Shown piece after piece: positions 43,738 to 52,088 of a stretch of 64,000 nucleotides of DNA. The notes under the pieces are model-generated. The model did no database searches and had not been told where the DNA came from. It was given only the letters and a program-made list of their open reading frames with translations. Source of the DNA: Devosia enhydra (GTDB taxonomy: Bacteria; Pseudomonadota; Alphaproteobacteria; Rhizobiales; Devosiaceae); NCBI RefSeq assembly GCF_900119845.1, contig NZ_FPKU01000001.1:839528-903527 (forward strand), given 5' to 3'. Both the position numbers and the translations under genes were made by a program. Position 1 is the stretch's first letter. Every line of letters begins with the position of its first letter.

Positions 43738-43843
43738 GATTGGGCTTGTGCTAGGCTTTCCTGACGCGGAGGGGTCCGCGCTTTGGCGCCGCTGCTTTCG
43801 GGTCGCGCCATGAAGCTGCACGACGAACGCTCTTGGAGGTAAC

Positions 43844-45340
43844 ATGTCGTTCAAAACGCTCACCATGTCCCTGTTCGCAGGCACCATGCTGGCTGGCGCT
43901 TCCGTCGCTGCGCCGCTGCAGGTGGCCATCGATTCCTCGCCCGCCGGGCTCGATCCGCATCTGATCACCGCCTTCAACAGCGTCGTGATCGTGCAGAACA
44001 ACATCTATGAAGGCCTTACCGCCATCGCGCAGGACCTCTCGGTGGTCCCGGCCCTGGCCGAAAGCTGGACGATCTCGGAAGACGGCAAGACCTATACCTT
44101 CAAGCTGGCCGCCGGCGTCACCTTCCACGATGGCACCGCCTTCGATGCCGAGGATGTCGCTGCCTCGATCCGCCGCGTGCAGTCGGCCGATATCGCCTCC
44201 CCGCTCGCCAGCCGCGTCACGCCGATCACATCGATCAATATCGTCGACCCGCTGACGATCGAACTGGGCATGGATGCGCCCTTCGCGCCCATCCTCACCT
44301 CGCTCTCCACCGTCGCCATCGTGCCGGCCGAAGCCGAGACCAACAAGGAAGCGCTCCAGCAGGTGCCGGTGGGCACCGGGCCGTTCAAGTTCGTCGAGTG
44401 GCAGCCCAATGGCTTCATCCGCCTCGAGGCCAATGCCGACTACCGCGTGGCCGGCAAGCCGTCGCTTGAAGGCGTCACCTTCAACTTCGTGCCTGAGTCC
44501 GCCACCCGCCAGGTCGGCGTCACCTCGGGCCAGTATCACCTCCTGCCTGGCATCGATCCGGCCACGGCGCTCCAGCTCCAGGGCCAGCCCAATGTCACGG
44601 TCGAGGAAACCCGCGACCTCTCCTACACCCTCATCGGCATGAACGCCGAGCGCGCCCCCTTCACCGATGCCCGCGTCCGCGAGGCGGTCAATTACGCGCT
44701 CAACCGTGACGAGATCATCCAGGGCGCGCTGTTCGGCGCCGGCGTGCCGGCCGGCCCGCTCTCGCCCGCCCTCGTCAACTGGGCCATCGATACCTCCGAA
44801 TATGCCTGCTACACGCAGGATGTGGAGAAGGCCAAGGCGCTGCTCGCCGAAGCCGGCGTCACCACCCCGGTCAAGGTCACCATGCCCGTTCTGCCGCGTC
44901 AGGACGTGCGCGACATCGCCCAGGTCGTGCAGCAGCAGCTTGCGGCCGTCGGCATCGAGGTCGAGCTTGTGAACCAGGAAATCGGCCAGTTCGTGCAGGA
45001 TTGGCGCAATTCCAATTTCGACATGTTCGCCTCGGCCAATGGCGGCAGCCCCGATCCGGATGAATATTTCTACCGCACCTTCCGCACCGGCGGCTCCACC
45101 AACGTCTTCAAATACTCCGATGCCGAGATCGACAGCTGGCTCGATGCCGGCCGGTCGGAGACCGATGCGGCGGCCCGCAAGGCCACCTATGACGAGGTGC
45201 AGACCAAGCTGGCCTGCCAGGGCCCGGCCGCGCACATCGCTTATGGCAACTACTTCACGGCCGTGAACGCCGCCGTGCAGGGCTTCGAAATCTACGCCAA
45301 CGGCCGCCTCACCAGCCTCGTCGACGTGACGCTCAACTGA
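43844..45340 (+). CDS. Oligopeptide ABC transporter substrate-binding protein (family 5)
   Basis: 498 aa periplasmic binding protein. Signal peptide of 23 residues (LFAGTMLAGASVAA before PLQVA). SBP_bac_5 hallmarks follow: NIYEGLTAIAQDLSVVPALAESW, in two pieces, then the dipeptide/peptide-type region VREAVNYALNRDEIIQGAL and the C-terminal NSNFDMFASANGG. GGAGGT 4 bases before the ATG. Peptide specificity cannot be read, but the neighbours (anmK, serine hydrolase, dipeptide epimerase) suggest murein peptides or muropeptides. A family A palindrome follows the stop and may stabilise this mRNA segment. Confidence 0.92.
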   Translation: MSFKTLTMSLFAGTMLAGASVAAPLQVAIDSSPAGLDPHLITAFNSVVIVQNNIYEGLTAIAQDLSVVPALAESWTISEDGKTYTFKLAAGVTFHDGTAFDAEDVAASIRRVQSADIASPLASRVTPITSINIVDPLTIELGMDAPFAPILTSLSTVAIVPAEAETNKEALQQVPVGTGPFKFVEWQPNGFIRLEANADYRVAGKPSLEGVTFNFVPESATRQVGVTSGQYHLLPGIDPATALQLQGQPNVTVEETRDLSYTLIGMNAERAPFTDARVREAVNYALNRDEIIQGALFGAGVPAGPLSPALVNWAIDTSEYACYTQDVEKAKALLAEAGVTTPVKVTMPVLPRQDVRDIAQVVQQQLAAVGIEVELVNQEIGQFVQDWRNSNFDMFASANGGSPDPDEYFYRTFRTGGSTNVFKYSDAEIDSWLDAGRSETDAAARKATYDEVQTKLACQGPAAHIAYGNYFTAVNAAVQGFEIYANGRLTSLVDVTLN

Positions 45341-45387
45341 TCCTTGCGGGCTGCCATCCGCGCAGCCCGTAGCCTTCATCCGGGGCG

Positions 45388-45435
45388 CCCTCATCCTGAG
45401 GTGCTTTGCGCCAGCAAAGCCTCGAAGGACGAGGG
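45388..45435 (+). repeat. Palindromic repeat family A, copy 4
   Basis: CCCTCATCCTGAGGTGCTTTG, loop CGCCAG, then CAAAGCCTCGAAGGACGAGGG in two arms of about 20 bases. It lies between the binding-protein and first permease genes inside one operon, where such hairpins often protect the 5' mRNA and lower permease expression. Confidence 0.8.
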
Positions 45436-45459
45436 TGCACCTCGCGGAACGGCCCATCC

Positions 45460-46413
45460 ATGCCCCTGCGCTTTTTCCTCGCCCGGCTCATCGATCTCGT
45501 CGTGGTGCTGTTCGGCATCTCCATCGTGGTCTTCCTGATGATCCGCCTCATCCCCGGCGATGCGGTGGCCATCATGCTGGGCGCCAATACCGAGATCACG
45601 CCCGAAAGCATCGCCGAACTGCGCGGCCGGCTGGGGCTCGACCGGCCGATGATCGAGCAGTATTTCGTCTGGATCTCGGGCGTCCTCCAGGGCGATTTCG
45701 GCACTTCGATCTGGACGGGCCGGCCCGTCTCCGAAGAAATTGCCGCCAATATCTGGCCCACCATCGAGCTCACCCTGCTCTCGGTGCTGTTCGGCGCCGC
45801 CTTCTCCATTCCGCTCGGCGCCTTCATGGCGCAGGCGCGCGGGCGTGGCAGCGAAGTGGCTGTGCGCGTCGGGGCCATCGCCGGGCTCACCATCCCGTCC
45901 TTCTGGCTCGGCATCGTTTCCATCTTCATGGTCTCCAAGCTGTTCCCCGGCTGGCAGGCGCTCGGCTACGTGCCCTTCACGCAGGATCCGCTGGGTAATC
46001 TCTCGCGCATGATCCTGCCGGTCATCGCCCTCTCGCTGCCCATGCTCGCCAATCTCTCGCGCCTCGTGCGCTCGGCCATGCTCGATGCGCTGGGGCAGGA
46101 TTATGTGCGCACGGCCAAGGCCAAGGGCGCGCCGCGCCGCGTCGTGGTCTACAAGCACGCGCTGCGCAATGCGCTCATTCCCTTCGTCACGAGCGTCGGC
46201 GTCTCGGCCGGCTATCTCCTGGGTGGCGCCATCGTCATCGAGCAGGTGTTTGCCATTCCCGGGCTCGGCCGCCTTGTGCTCGGCGCGATCTCCGAGCGCA
46301 ATTACCCGCTGGTGCAGGCCACCATCCTCGTGATGACGGCCGGCTTCGTCATCGTCAATTTCCTCGTTGACCTGCTCTATGCGGTCATCGACCCCCGGAT
46401 TTCGCGGCGATGA
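45460..46413 (+). CDS. Oligopeptide ABC transporter permease (DppB-like)
   Basis: 317 aa, six membrane helices. N-terminal helix (LIDLVVVLFGISIVVFLMI) and PGDAVAIMLG are DppB/OppB hallmarks; the EAA loop is DYVRTAKAKGAPRRVVVYKH. Start MPLRFFLARL taken after the palindrome; a longer in-frame start lies inside the repeat. Stop overlaps the next permease by 4 bases. Confidence 0.92.
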   Translation: MPLRFFLARLIDLVVVLFGISIVVFLMIRLIPGDAVAIMLGANTEITPESIAELRGRLGLDRPMIEQYFVWISGVLQGDFGTSIWTGRPVSEEIAANIWPTIELTLLSVLFGAAFSIPLGAFMAQARGRGSEVAVRVGAIAGLTIPSFWLGIVSIFMVSKLFPGWQALGYVPFTQDPLGNLSRMILPVIALSLPMLANLSRLVRSAMLDALGQDYVRTAKAKGAPRRVVVYKHALRNALIPFVTSVGVSAGYLLGGAIVIEQVFAIPGLGRLVLGAISERNYPLVQATILVMTAGFVIVNFLVDLLYAVIDPRISRR

Positions 46414-47237
46414 TTGCGTTTTTCCGCCAGAACAAGCTGCTCACCTTCGCGGCGGTGTTCGTCGCCATCCAGGTGCTGCTCGCCATCTTCGCGCCCATCG
46501 TCTCCCCGCACGATCCCTTCGTGCAGGTCATGGTGCAGCGCATGAAGGGCCCCAACGCGCTCAACTGGCTCGGCACCGATCAGCTCGGGCGCGATGTCTT
46601 CGCGCGCATTCTCTATGGCTACCGCACCTCGCTGCTCACCTGCCTGGCCGCCGTGGTCATGGCGCTCCTCGCCGGCGGCTCGCTCGGCATGCTCGCCGCC
46701 TATTATCGCGGCTGGTTCGATCGCATCGTCATGCGCTTCATGGATGTGCTCTTCGCCTTCCCCATCATGCTGCTCGCCATCGCGGTCATCGCCGTGCTCG
46801 GCCCCAACATGTGGAGCGCGGCGATCGCCATCGCTATCGTCTACACGCCCATCTTCGCGCGCCTGCTGCGCGGGCCGGCCCTCGTCATCTGCGAGAGCGA
46901 ATATGTGCTGGGCGCCAAGGCGATCGGCGCGGGCGACATGCGCATCATCTTCCTGCACCTTTTGCCCAACATCGCCTCGGTGGCGCTGGTGCAGACCTCG
47001 CTGCTGCTCTCGGCCGCCATCCTCGTTGAAGCCTCGCTGTCCTTCCTCGGCCTCGGCGCCCAGCCGCCCGTGCCCTCGCTGGGGCTGATGCTGTCCGAAG
47101 GCCGCAATTTCCTCCTGCTCTCCCCCTGGCCTGCCGTCTTTGCCGGCTTCGCCATCCTCTTCCTCTCCTTCGGCTTCAACCTCCTGGGCGACGCCCTCCG
47201 CGACACCCTCGACCCCCGCCTGAGAGGACGCGATTAA
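46410..47237 (+). CDS. Oligopeptide ABC transporter permease (DppC-like)
   Basis: 275 aa, about six membrane helices. GTDQLGRDVFARILYG near residue 52 is the DppC/OppC signature, and the EAA loop is SEYVLGAKAIGAGDMRIIF. Forms the membrane channel with the DppB-like protein. Followed by 441 bp of repeat-bearing spacer before the epimerase gene. Confidence 0.92.
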   Translation: MIAFFRQNKLLTFAAVFVAIQVLLAIFAPIVSPHDPFVQVMVQRMKGPNALNWLGTDQLGRDVFARILYGYRTSLLTCLAAVVMALLAGGSLGMLAAYYRGWFDRIVMRFMDVLFAFPIMLLAIAVIAVLGPNMWSAAIAIAIVYTPIFARLLRGPALVICESEYVLGAKAIGAGDMRIIFLHLLPNIASVALVQTSLLLSAAILVEASLSFLGLGAQPPVPSLGLMLSEGRNFLLLSPWPAVFAGFAILFLSFGFNLLGDALRDTLDPRLRGRD

Positions 47238-47312
47238 GGTCTGCCCGCATCCCCGCTCCACCGACGGTGCCATCCCCACGCTCACCCCCTGCGTCATTAC
47301 CGCCCCGCCCAC

Positions 47313-47349
47313 GGGGTCATTCCCGCGAAGGCGAATGCAGTTCTGGGAT
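47313..47349 (+). repeat. Repeat family C, copy 3 (degenerate)
   Basis: GGTCATTCCCGCGAAGGCGA then ATGCAGTTCTGGGA. The left arm matches family C; the right arm is poorly preserved. Confidence 0.5.
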
Positions 47350-47374
47350 CGCGGCAAGCCGCAGCGAGCCTGGC

Positions 47375-47610
47375 AAGGCCCCCTCACCCGGCGCTACGCG
47401 CCGACCTCTCCCCCAAAGGGAGAGGTAAAGGGTGCCCCTCAATTTAATCGCGCACTGTTCCAGCGGCCCTTGCACCACCTCTCCCTTCGGGGGCTTCGAA
47501 GCGACGGCGGAGCCGGGCAATCCGTCCGGTGGACGGATTGAAGCTGAGAAGGCCATGAGAGCTACGCTCGAATGGCGTGAGGTCGGCCGAAGGCCGGGTG
47601 AGGGGGCCTT
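47375..47610. repeat. Palindromic repeat family B, copy 4, split by an 85-bp insert
   Basis: Outer arms AAGGCCCCCTCACCCG (47375-47390) and CGGGTGAGGGGGCCTT (47595-47610) are intact. The inner CTTCGGGGG at 47485-47493 is separated from GAGGTCGGCC at 47579 by about 85 bp absent from copy 1. The insert includes a perfect hairpin CAATCCGTCC-GGT-GGACGGATTG (47518-47540). Confidence 0.8.
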
Positions 47611-47678
47611 GCCCCAAACGCGATCGCAAGACACGTTCAATCAATGTAAACCCAACCCCCACCACCAGAACGCTCGCC

Positions 47679-48650
47679 ATGCGCCTCACCACCAGCATCG
47701 ACCGCTTCCCGCTTCGCCAGCGCTTCACCATCGCGCGCGGCTCCAAGACCGAGGCGGTGGTGGTCAACGCCACCCTGAGCGATGGGACGCATGAGGGCCG
47801 TGGCGAGTGCGTGCCCTATGCCCGCTATGGCGAAACCGTGGAGGGTGTTCGCGCCGCCATCGATGCGCTTGCCCCAGCCATCGCCGCAGGCCTCGACCGC
47901 ACGGCGCTACAGTCGGCTCTGCCGCCCGGCGCCGCCCGCAATGCGCTCGATTGCGCCTTCTGGGACCTGGAGGCAAAACGCGCCGGCCGCCGCGTCGCCG
48001 ACCTTGCCACCCTGCCCGCGCCAGCCCCTGTCGCCACCTGCTTCACCATCAGCCTCGACACGCCCGAGACCATGGCTGAGGCCGCGAGTCGGGCCGCCCA
48101 TTTGCCTCTTCTCAAGCTCAAGCTGGGCGCCGAAGGTGACGAGCATCGTCTCACCGCCATCCGCTCCGCTGTCCCGCAGACCCGGCTGGTGGTCGATGCC
48201 AATGAGGGCTGGCGGATGGATGTGCTGCCTGCGCGCCTCGCGCTCTGCGCCCGCCTCGGCATCGCGCTCGTCGAACAGCCCCTGCCCGCCGCCAACGATG
48301 CGGCGCTCGCCACCATCGCGCACCCCGTGCCCATCTGCGCCGATGAGAGCGTGCATGCCCATCTCGGCGATCTCGCCGGCCGCTACGACGCCATCAACAT
48401 CAAGCTCGACAAGACGGGCGGGCTGACGGAAGCCATCGCGCTGGCGCAGGCCGCGCGCGCTGCGGGGCTCAAAATCATGGTGGGCTGCATGGTGGGCTCG
48501 TCGCTGGCCATGGCCCCGGCCCTGCTGCTCGCGCCTTGCGCGAGCTGGGTCGATCTCGATGGTCCACTGCTGCTCGCGCAGGATCGCGAGCCTGGTCTTG
48601 CCATCACAGATGGCGTCATCGCGCCCTTTGGCACCGAAGTCTGGGGCTGA
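47679..48650 (+). CDS. Dipeptide epimerase (L-Ala-D/L-Glu epimerase type)
   Basis: 323 aa enolase-superfamily enzyme. Catalytic K146-x-K148 in LLKLKLG; metal ligands D173 (VVDANEGW), E199 (VEQPLP) and D222 (ADESVH); second catalytic Lys in NIKLDKTGG. This pattern matches the YcjG/YkfB group, which converts L-Ala-D-Glu from murein peptide to L-Ala-L-Glu so it can be used as food. Start MRLTTSID by homology; longer in-frame openings run back through the repeat. Downstream of the peptide transporter, which supports a murein-peptide substrate. Its stop abuts the convergent MBL gene with no spacer. Confidence 0.9.
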   Translation: MRLTTSIDRFPLRQRFTIARGSKTEAVVVNATLSDGTHEGRGECVPYARYGETVEGVRAAIDALAPAIAAGLDRTALQSALPPGAARNALDCAFWDLEAKRAGRRVADLATLPAPAPVATCFTISLDTPETMAEAASRAAHLPLLKLKLGAEGDEHRLTAIRSAVPQTRLVVDANEGWRMDVLPARLALCARLGIALVEQPLPAANDAALATIAHPVPICADESVHAHLGDLAGRYDAINIKLDKTGGLTEAIALAQAARAAGLKIMVGCMVGSSLAMAPALLLAPCASWVDLDGPLLLAQDREPGLAITDGVIAPFGTEVWG

Positions 48651-49496
48651 TCAGCCGGCGCTGGTATCCGTCAGCACGCGGCCCGCGCTCACATCGATGC
48701 GCATGCCATCGAAGGCCGGCTCGACGAAATCCGGCGTTTCCCCACGCAGCGTCTCATAATCGAGATCGATATGCAGGTTGGTCAGCACCGCCTGCTTGGG
48801 CCTGTGCTGGTCGACCAGCGCCAGCGACTCCGTGAGGCTCAGATGGCTCGGATGCGGCGTGCGCCGCAGCGCGTCGAGCACCCACACATCGAGGCCGCTC
48901 ACCGCAGCTTCCGACTCGGGCGGAATGCCCGAGAGATCGCAGGAATAGGCGAAGCGCCCGATCCTGAACCCCAGCGAGTCGATGTTCCCATGCACCTGCC
49001 GGAAGGCCGAAACCGTCAGCGGGCCGCCGGCGCCGGTGACCGTCACGGTCTCGCCGGGCTCGATGATGTTCTGGTTGAGGATCGGCGGATATTCGCTGTT
49101 GGGCGGCGCGGTGAAGCAATAGGCGAAGGCCGAGACGATGCGGTTGGCCGCCTCCTGGCTGAAATAGACGTCCACCCGCTTGCGGCTGTTGAGCGCCAGC
49201 ACCCGCAGATCGTCGATCCCATGGGTGTGGTCCGCATGCTCATGGGTGTAGAACACCGCATCCACGGCCCCGACCCGCGCATCGAGCAACTGCTCGCGCA
49301 GGTCGCAGCCGGTATCGACGATGATCCGCGTCGGCGTCTCGACGCCAGGCGCGAAGGCTTCCACCAGCAGCGCGCAGCGCCGCCGCCGGTTGCGCGGATT
49401 GACGGGGTCGCAATCGCCCCATTTATTGCCCAGCCGCGGCACCCCGCCCGATGAGCCGCAACCCATGATGGTCGCGATGATCCGCTGCCCGGTCAC
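48651..49496 (-). CDS. MBL-fold metallo-hydrolase (PhnP-like)
   Basis: 281 aa. Metal site THEHADHTHGID (HxHxDH) near residue 90; N-terminal MGCGSSGGVPRLG is typical of PhnP/RNase Z-like enzymes, and YSCDLSGIP and NLHIDLDYETL complete the group. PhnP-type enzymes cleave cyclic phosphodiesters, but the substrate here is unknown. GTG start overlaps the tatD stop by 4 bases. tatD-MBL pairs are common next to metG in Hyphomicrobiales. Confidence 0.88.
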   Translation of the reverse strand: MTGQRIIATIMGCGSSGGVPRLGNKWGDCDPVNPRNRRRRCALLVEAFAPGVETPTRIIVDTGCDLREQLLDARVGAVDAVFYTHEHADHTHGIDDLRVLALNSRKRVDVYFSQEAANRIVSAFAYCFTAPPNSEYPPILNQNIIEPGETVTVTGAGGPLTVSAFRQVHGNIDSLGFRIGRFAYSCDLSGIPPESEAAVSGLDVWVLDALRRTPHPSHLSLTESLALVDQHRPKQAVLTNLHIDLDYETLRGETPDFVEPAFDGMRIDVSAGRVLTDTSAG

Positions 49497-50275
49497 GCCC
49501 CGACCCCGGTCTTGCTGAACAGCCGCCCGAAATTGGCTGTCGTTTCCGCCGCCAGCGCCTCGAGACTCAGCCCGCGCACGTCTGCCAGCTTTTCCGCCGT
49601 GTGCCGCACGAAGGCCGGCTCATTGTCCGCCCCGCGATGCGGGATCGGCGCGAGATAGGGCGCGTCGGTTTCCACCAGATACCGGTCGGCCGGCACTTCG
49701 CGGGCCACGGCCCGGATCTCCTCGGCATTCCGGAAGGTGATGATGCCCGAAAACGAGAGATACCCGCCCAGCTCCAGCCCTGTCCGCGCCAGCTCGCGCC
49801 CCGCGGTGAAGCAGTGGAGAACAAAGGGGAAAACGCCTTTTTCCGCCTCATCCTTCAATATGTTGGCCATGTCCTCATCGGCCGAGCGGCTGTGGATAAC
49901 CAGTGGAAGACCTGTGGATCGCGCTGCCGCGATATGGCGCCGCAACCCCGTTGCCTGCGCCTCGCGCGGCGCGTTGTCATAGAAATAATCGAGCCCAGCC
50001 TCCCCGATGCCGACGCAGCGCGGATGCTCGGAAAGCCCGATCAGGTCCTTTGTCAATACATGCAGTTCCTCGTGGGCATTGTGCGGATGCGTCCCCACCG
50101 TGCACCACACCTGCTCATTGGCCTCGGCAATGGCGCGAATGGTCGCAAACCGCTCCACCCGCGTGCCGATGGTCACCATGCCGGTCACCCCGGCCGCCTC
50201 GGCGCGCGCCAACACCCCCGGCAAATCCGCCGCCAGCTGCTCGAAATCAAGATGGCAATGGCTGTCGATCAGCAT
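49493..50275 (-). CDS. TatD family metal-dependent deoxyribonuclease
   Basis: 260 aa TIM-barrel hydrolase. LIDSHCHLDFE (HxH), GEAGLDYFYD (Glu), LVIHSRSADED (His), VLHCFTAG (His) and LVETDAPYLAPIPHRG (Asp) are all in place. The family has 3'-exonuclease and D-aminoacyl-tRNA-related activities. Start MLIDSHCH by homology; the longer frame upstream is not used. Same strand as metG but separated from it by a 265-bp repeat-rich gap. Confidence 0.93.
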   Translation of the reverse strand: MLIDSHCHLDFEQLAADLPGVLARAEAAGVTGMVTIGTRVERFATIRAIAEANEQVWCTVGTHPHNAHEELHVLTKDLIGLSEHPRCVGIGEAGLDYFYDNAPREAQATGLRRHIAAARSTGLPLVIHSRSADEDMANILKDEAEKGVFPFVLHCFTAGRELARTGLELGGYLSFSGIITFRNAEEIRAVAREVPADRYLVETDAPYLAPIPHRGADNEPAFVRHTAEKLADVRGLSLEALAAETTANFGRLFSKTGVGA

Positions 50276-50302
50276 GACGTCGATCCGCCTTCCACCCACC
50301 GC

Positions 50303-50381
50303 GTCATTCCTGCGAAAGCAGGACTCTCTGTTTGACGATGCTGGCCAAGTGAACGGAGATTCCTGCTTTCGCAGGAATGAC
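50303..50381. repeat. Repeat family C, copy 4: 21-bp perfect inverted repeat
   Basis: Left arm GTCATTCCTGCGAAAGCAGG plus A (50303-50323) and its exact reverse complement at 50361-50381, 37-base loop. Each arm is itself a small hairpin, so the unit is a doublet of the common repeat. Lies between tatD and metG. Confidence 0.85.
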
Positions 50382-50447
50382 CCCGAGGTTGGGTTGAACG
50401 CCCAGCCCCCATCGGCGCCGCAACAGCCCCCCTCCCGCCCGCAACAG

Positions 50448-50494
50448 CCTCATCCTGAGGTGAGAAGGCGAAGCCGCAGCCTCGAAGGACGAGG
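50448..50494 (+). repeat. Palindromic repeat family A, copy 5
   Basis: CCTCATCCTGAGGTGAGAAG ... GCCTCGAAGGACGAGG. Same family as 45388-45435, with a different loop. It sits just after the metG stop (minus strand) and may serve as its transcript end. Confidence 0.8.
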
Positions 50495-50540
50495 CGTGCC
50501 ACGATGCTCTCGCCCCGCAGGACCGCACCCAAGCCCCCCG

Positions 50541-52088
50541 TCACGCCTTGGGCACCTCGAACTTGCGGAACACCGGCTGCGGCACGGGCAGCTGGGTGCC
50601 GGCCACCAGCCCGATACCCTCGGCCCCGGCCCGCTCGATGGTCCGCTCTGCTTCTGGCACCGCAAGCGCATCGAGCATCTTGGCCGCCGAAGCCGGCACG
50701 AAGGCCAGCGCGGCGATCGCGGCCCGGCGCACCACATCGGCGGTCACGGTCAGGATCGTGCCCATGCGCGCAAGGTCGGCCTTCAGCCCCCAGGGCGCTT
50801 GCTCGGCGAAATAGAGGTTGGCGGCGTTGAGCAGCGTCACGAATTCCGCCGTCGCCTCATGCACCAGCTGCTGGTCCATCGCGACGGTCATCCTGCCGAT
50901 GGTCTCGCGCGCCAGCGTAAGGATCGCGAGATCGACATCGGCCGGCGCCGCCTCGGGCAGCACGCCGCCGAAGTTCTTCTGGATCATCGAGAGCGAGCGC
51001 TGCGCCAGATTGCCAAAATTATTGGCGAGATCGGCATTCGAGCGGTTGATCAGCTTCTCGTTGGAATAATCCCCGTCCTGCCCGAACGACACTTCGCGCA
51101 GGAAGAAATAGCGCACCGGGTCGGCCCCGAATTCCTCAACCAGCGCAAAGGGATCGATGACATTGCCGAGGCTCTTGCTCATCTTCTGCCCATCCACGGT
51201 CAGAAACCCGTGGGCGAAGACGCGATGCGGCACCTCGAGCCCCGCGCTCATCAGAAAGGCGGGCCAGTAGACGGTGTGGAAGCGGATGATGTCCTTGCCG
51301 ATCACATGCAGATCGGCCGGCCAGAAGGTGCGGAAAGCCTCACTCTTGTCGTCGGGAAACCCGACCCCGGTGATGTAGTTGGTGAGCGCGTCCACCCACA
51401 CATACATCACATGCCCATCCGCCCCCGGCACCGGGATGCCCCAGTCGAAGGTGGTGCGCGAAATCGAGAGATCCTGCAGCCCGCCCTTTACGAACGAGAT
51501 GATCTCGTTGCGCCGCTCCCGCGGCGCGATGAAATCGGGATTGGCCTCGTAGAGGTCGAGCAGCTTCTGCTGGTAGGCCGAGAGGCGGAAGAAATAGGTC
51601 GGCTCTTCCACCCACTCCACCTCGGCGCCCGAAGGCGCGAAGCGCTTGCCGTCCTTCTCGGTCAGCTCGGCCTCGTCGAAATAGGCCTCGTCGCGCACCG
51701 AATACCAGCCCTTGTAGGTCGACTGGAAGATATCGCCATTGCTGCTGGCCGCCATGCGCTTCCAGATGTCCTGGCTCGCTGCGTGGTGGCGCGGTTCCGT
51801 GGTGCGGATGAAATCGTCGTTCGAGATCTCGAGCACGCCCGCCAGCCGCTTGAACTCGGCCGAGTTGCGATCCGCCAGTTCGCGCGGGGTCACGCCCTCG
51901 CGCGCGGCGGTCTGCACCATCTTGATGCCGTGCTCGTCCGTGCCGGTGAGAAAGAACACCTCACGCCCCTCGAGCCGCTTCCAGCGGGCGATGGCATCGG
52001 TGGCGATCATTTCATAGGCATGCCCGATATGCGGGGCGCCATTGGGATAGGAGATCGCGGTGGTCACATAAAAGGGCTTGGCGGTCAT
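50541..52088 (-). CDS. metG: Methionine-tRNA ligase
   Basis: 515 aa class I synthetase, short form without the C-terminal tRNA-binding (EMAP) domain. [15 protein letters not shown] carries the HIGH motif, [12 protein letters not shown] follows, and [13 protein letters not shown] has the KMSKS loop. No zinc-knuckle cysteine cluster is visible, as in the type without zinc. Start [10 protein letters not shown] set by the ATGA overlap with holB; a longer frame upstream lies inside holB. Confidence 0.96.
   Translation of the reverse strand: MTAKPFYVTTAISYPNGAPHIGHAYEMIATDAIARWKRLEGREVFFLTGTDEHGIKMVQTAAREGVTPRELADRNSAEFKRLAGVLEISNDDFIRTTEPRHHAASQDIWKRMAASSNGDIFQSTYKGWYSVRDEAYFDEAELTEKDGKRFAPSGAEVEWVEEPTYFFRLSAYQQKLLDLYEANPDFIAPRERRNEIISFVKGGLQDLSISRTTFDWGIPVPGADGHVMYVWVDALTNYITGVGFPDDKSEAFRTFWPADLHVIGKDIIRFHTVYWPAFLMSAGLEVPHRVFAHGFLTVDGQKMSKSLGNVIDPFALVEEFGADPVRYFFLREVSFGQDGDYSNEKLINRSNADLANNFGNLAQRSLSMIQKNFGGVLPEAAPADVDLAILTLARETIGRMTVAMDQQLVHEATAEFVTLLNAANLYFAEQAPWGLKADLARMGTILTVTADVVRRAAIAALAFVPASAAKMLDALAVPEAERTIERAGAEGIGLVAGTQLPVPQPVFRKFEVPKA

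Larger units (their letters stand above)
47238..47678. other. Repeat-bearing spacer between permease and epimerase
   Basis: 441 bp with no gene. Contains a degenerate family C repeat (about 47313-47349) and an interrupted family B repeat (47375-47610). The epimerase promoter, if separate, must lie in the last 70 bp; none was read clearly. Confidence 0.7.
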
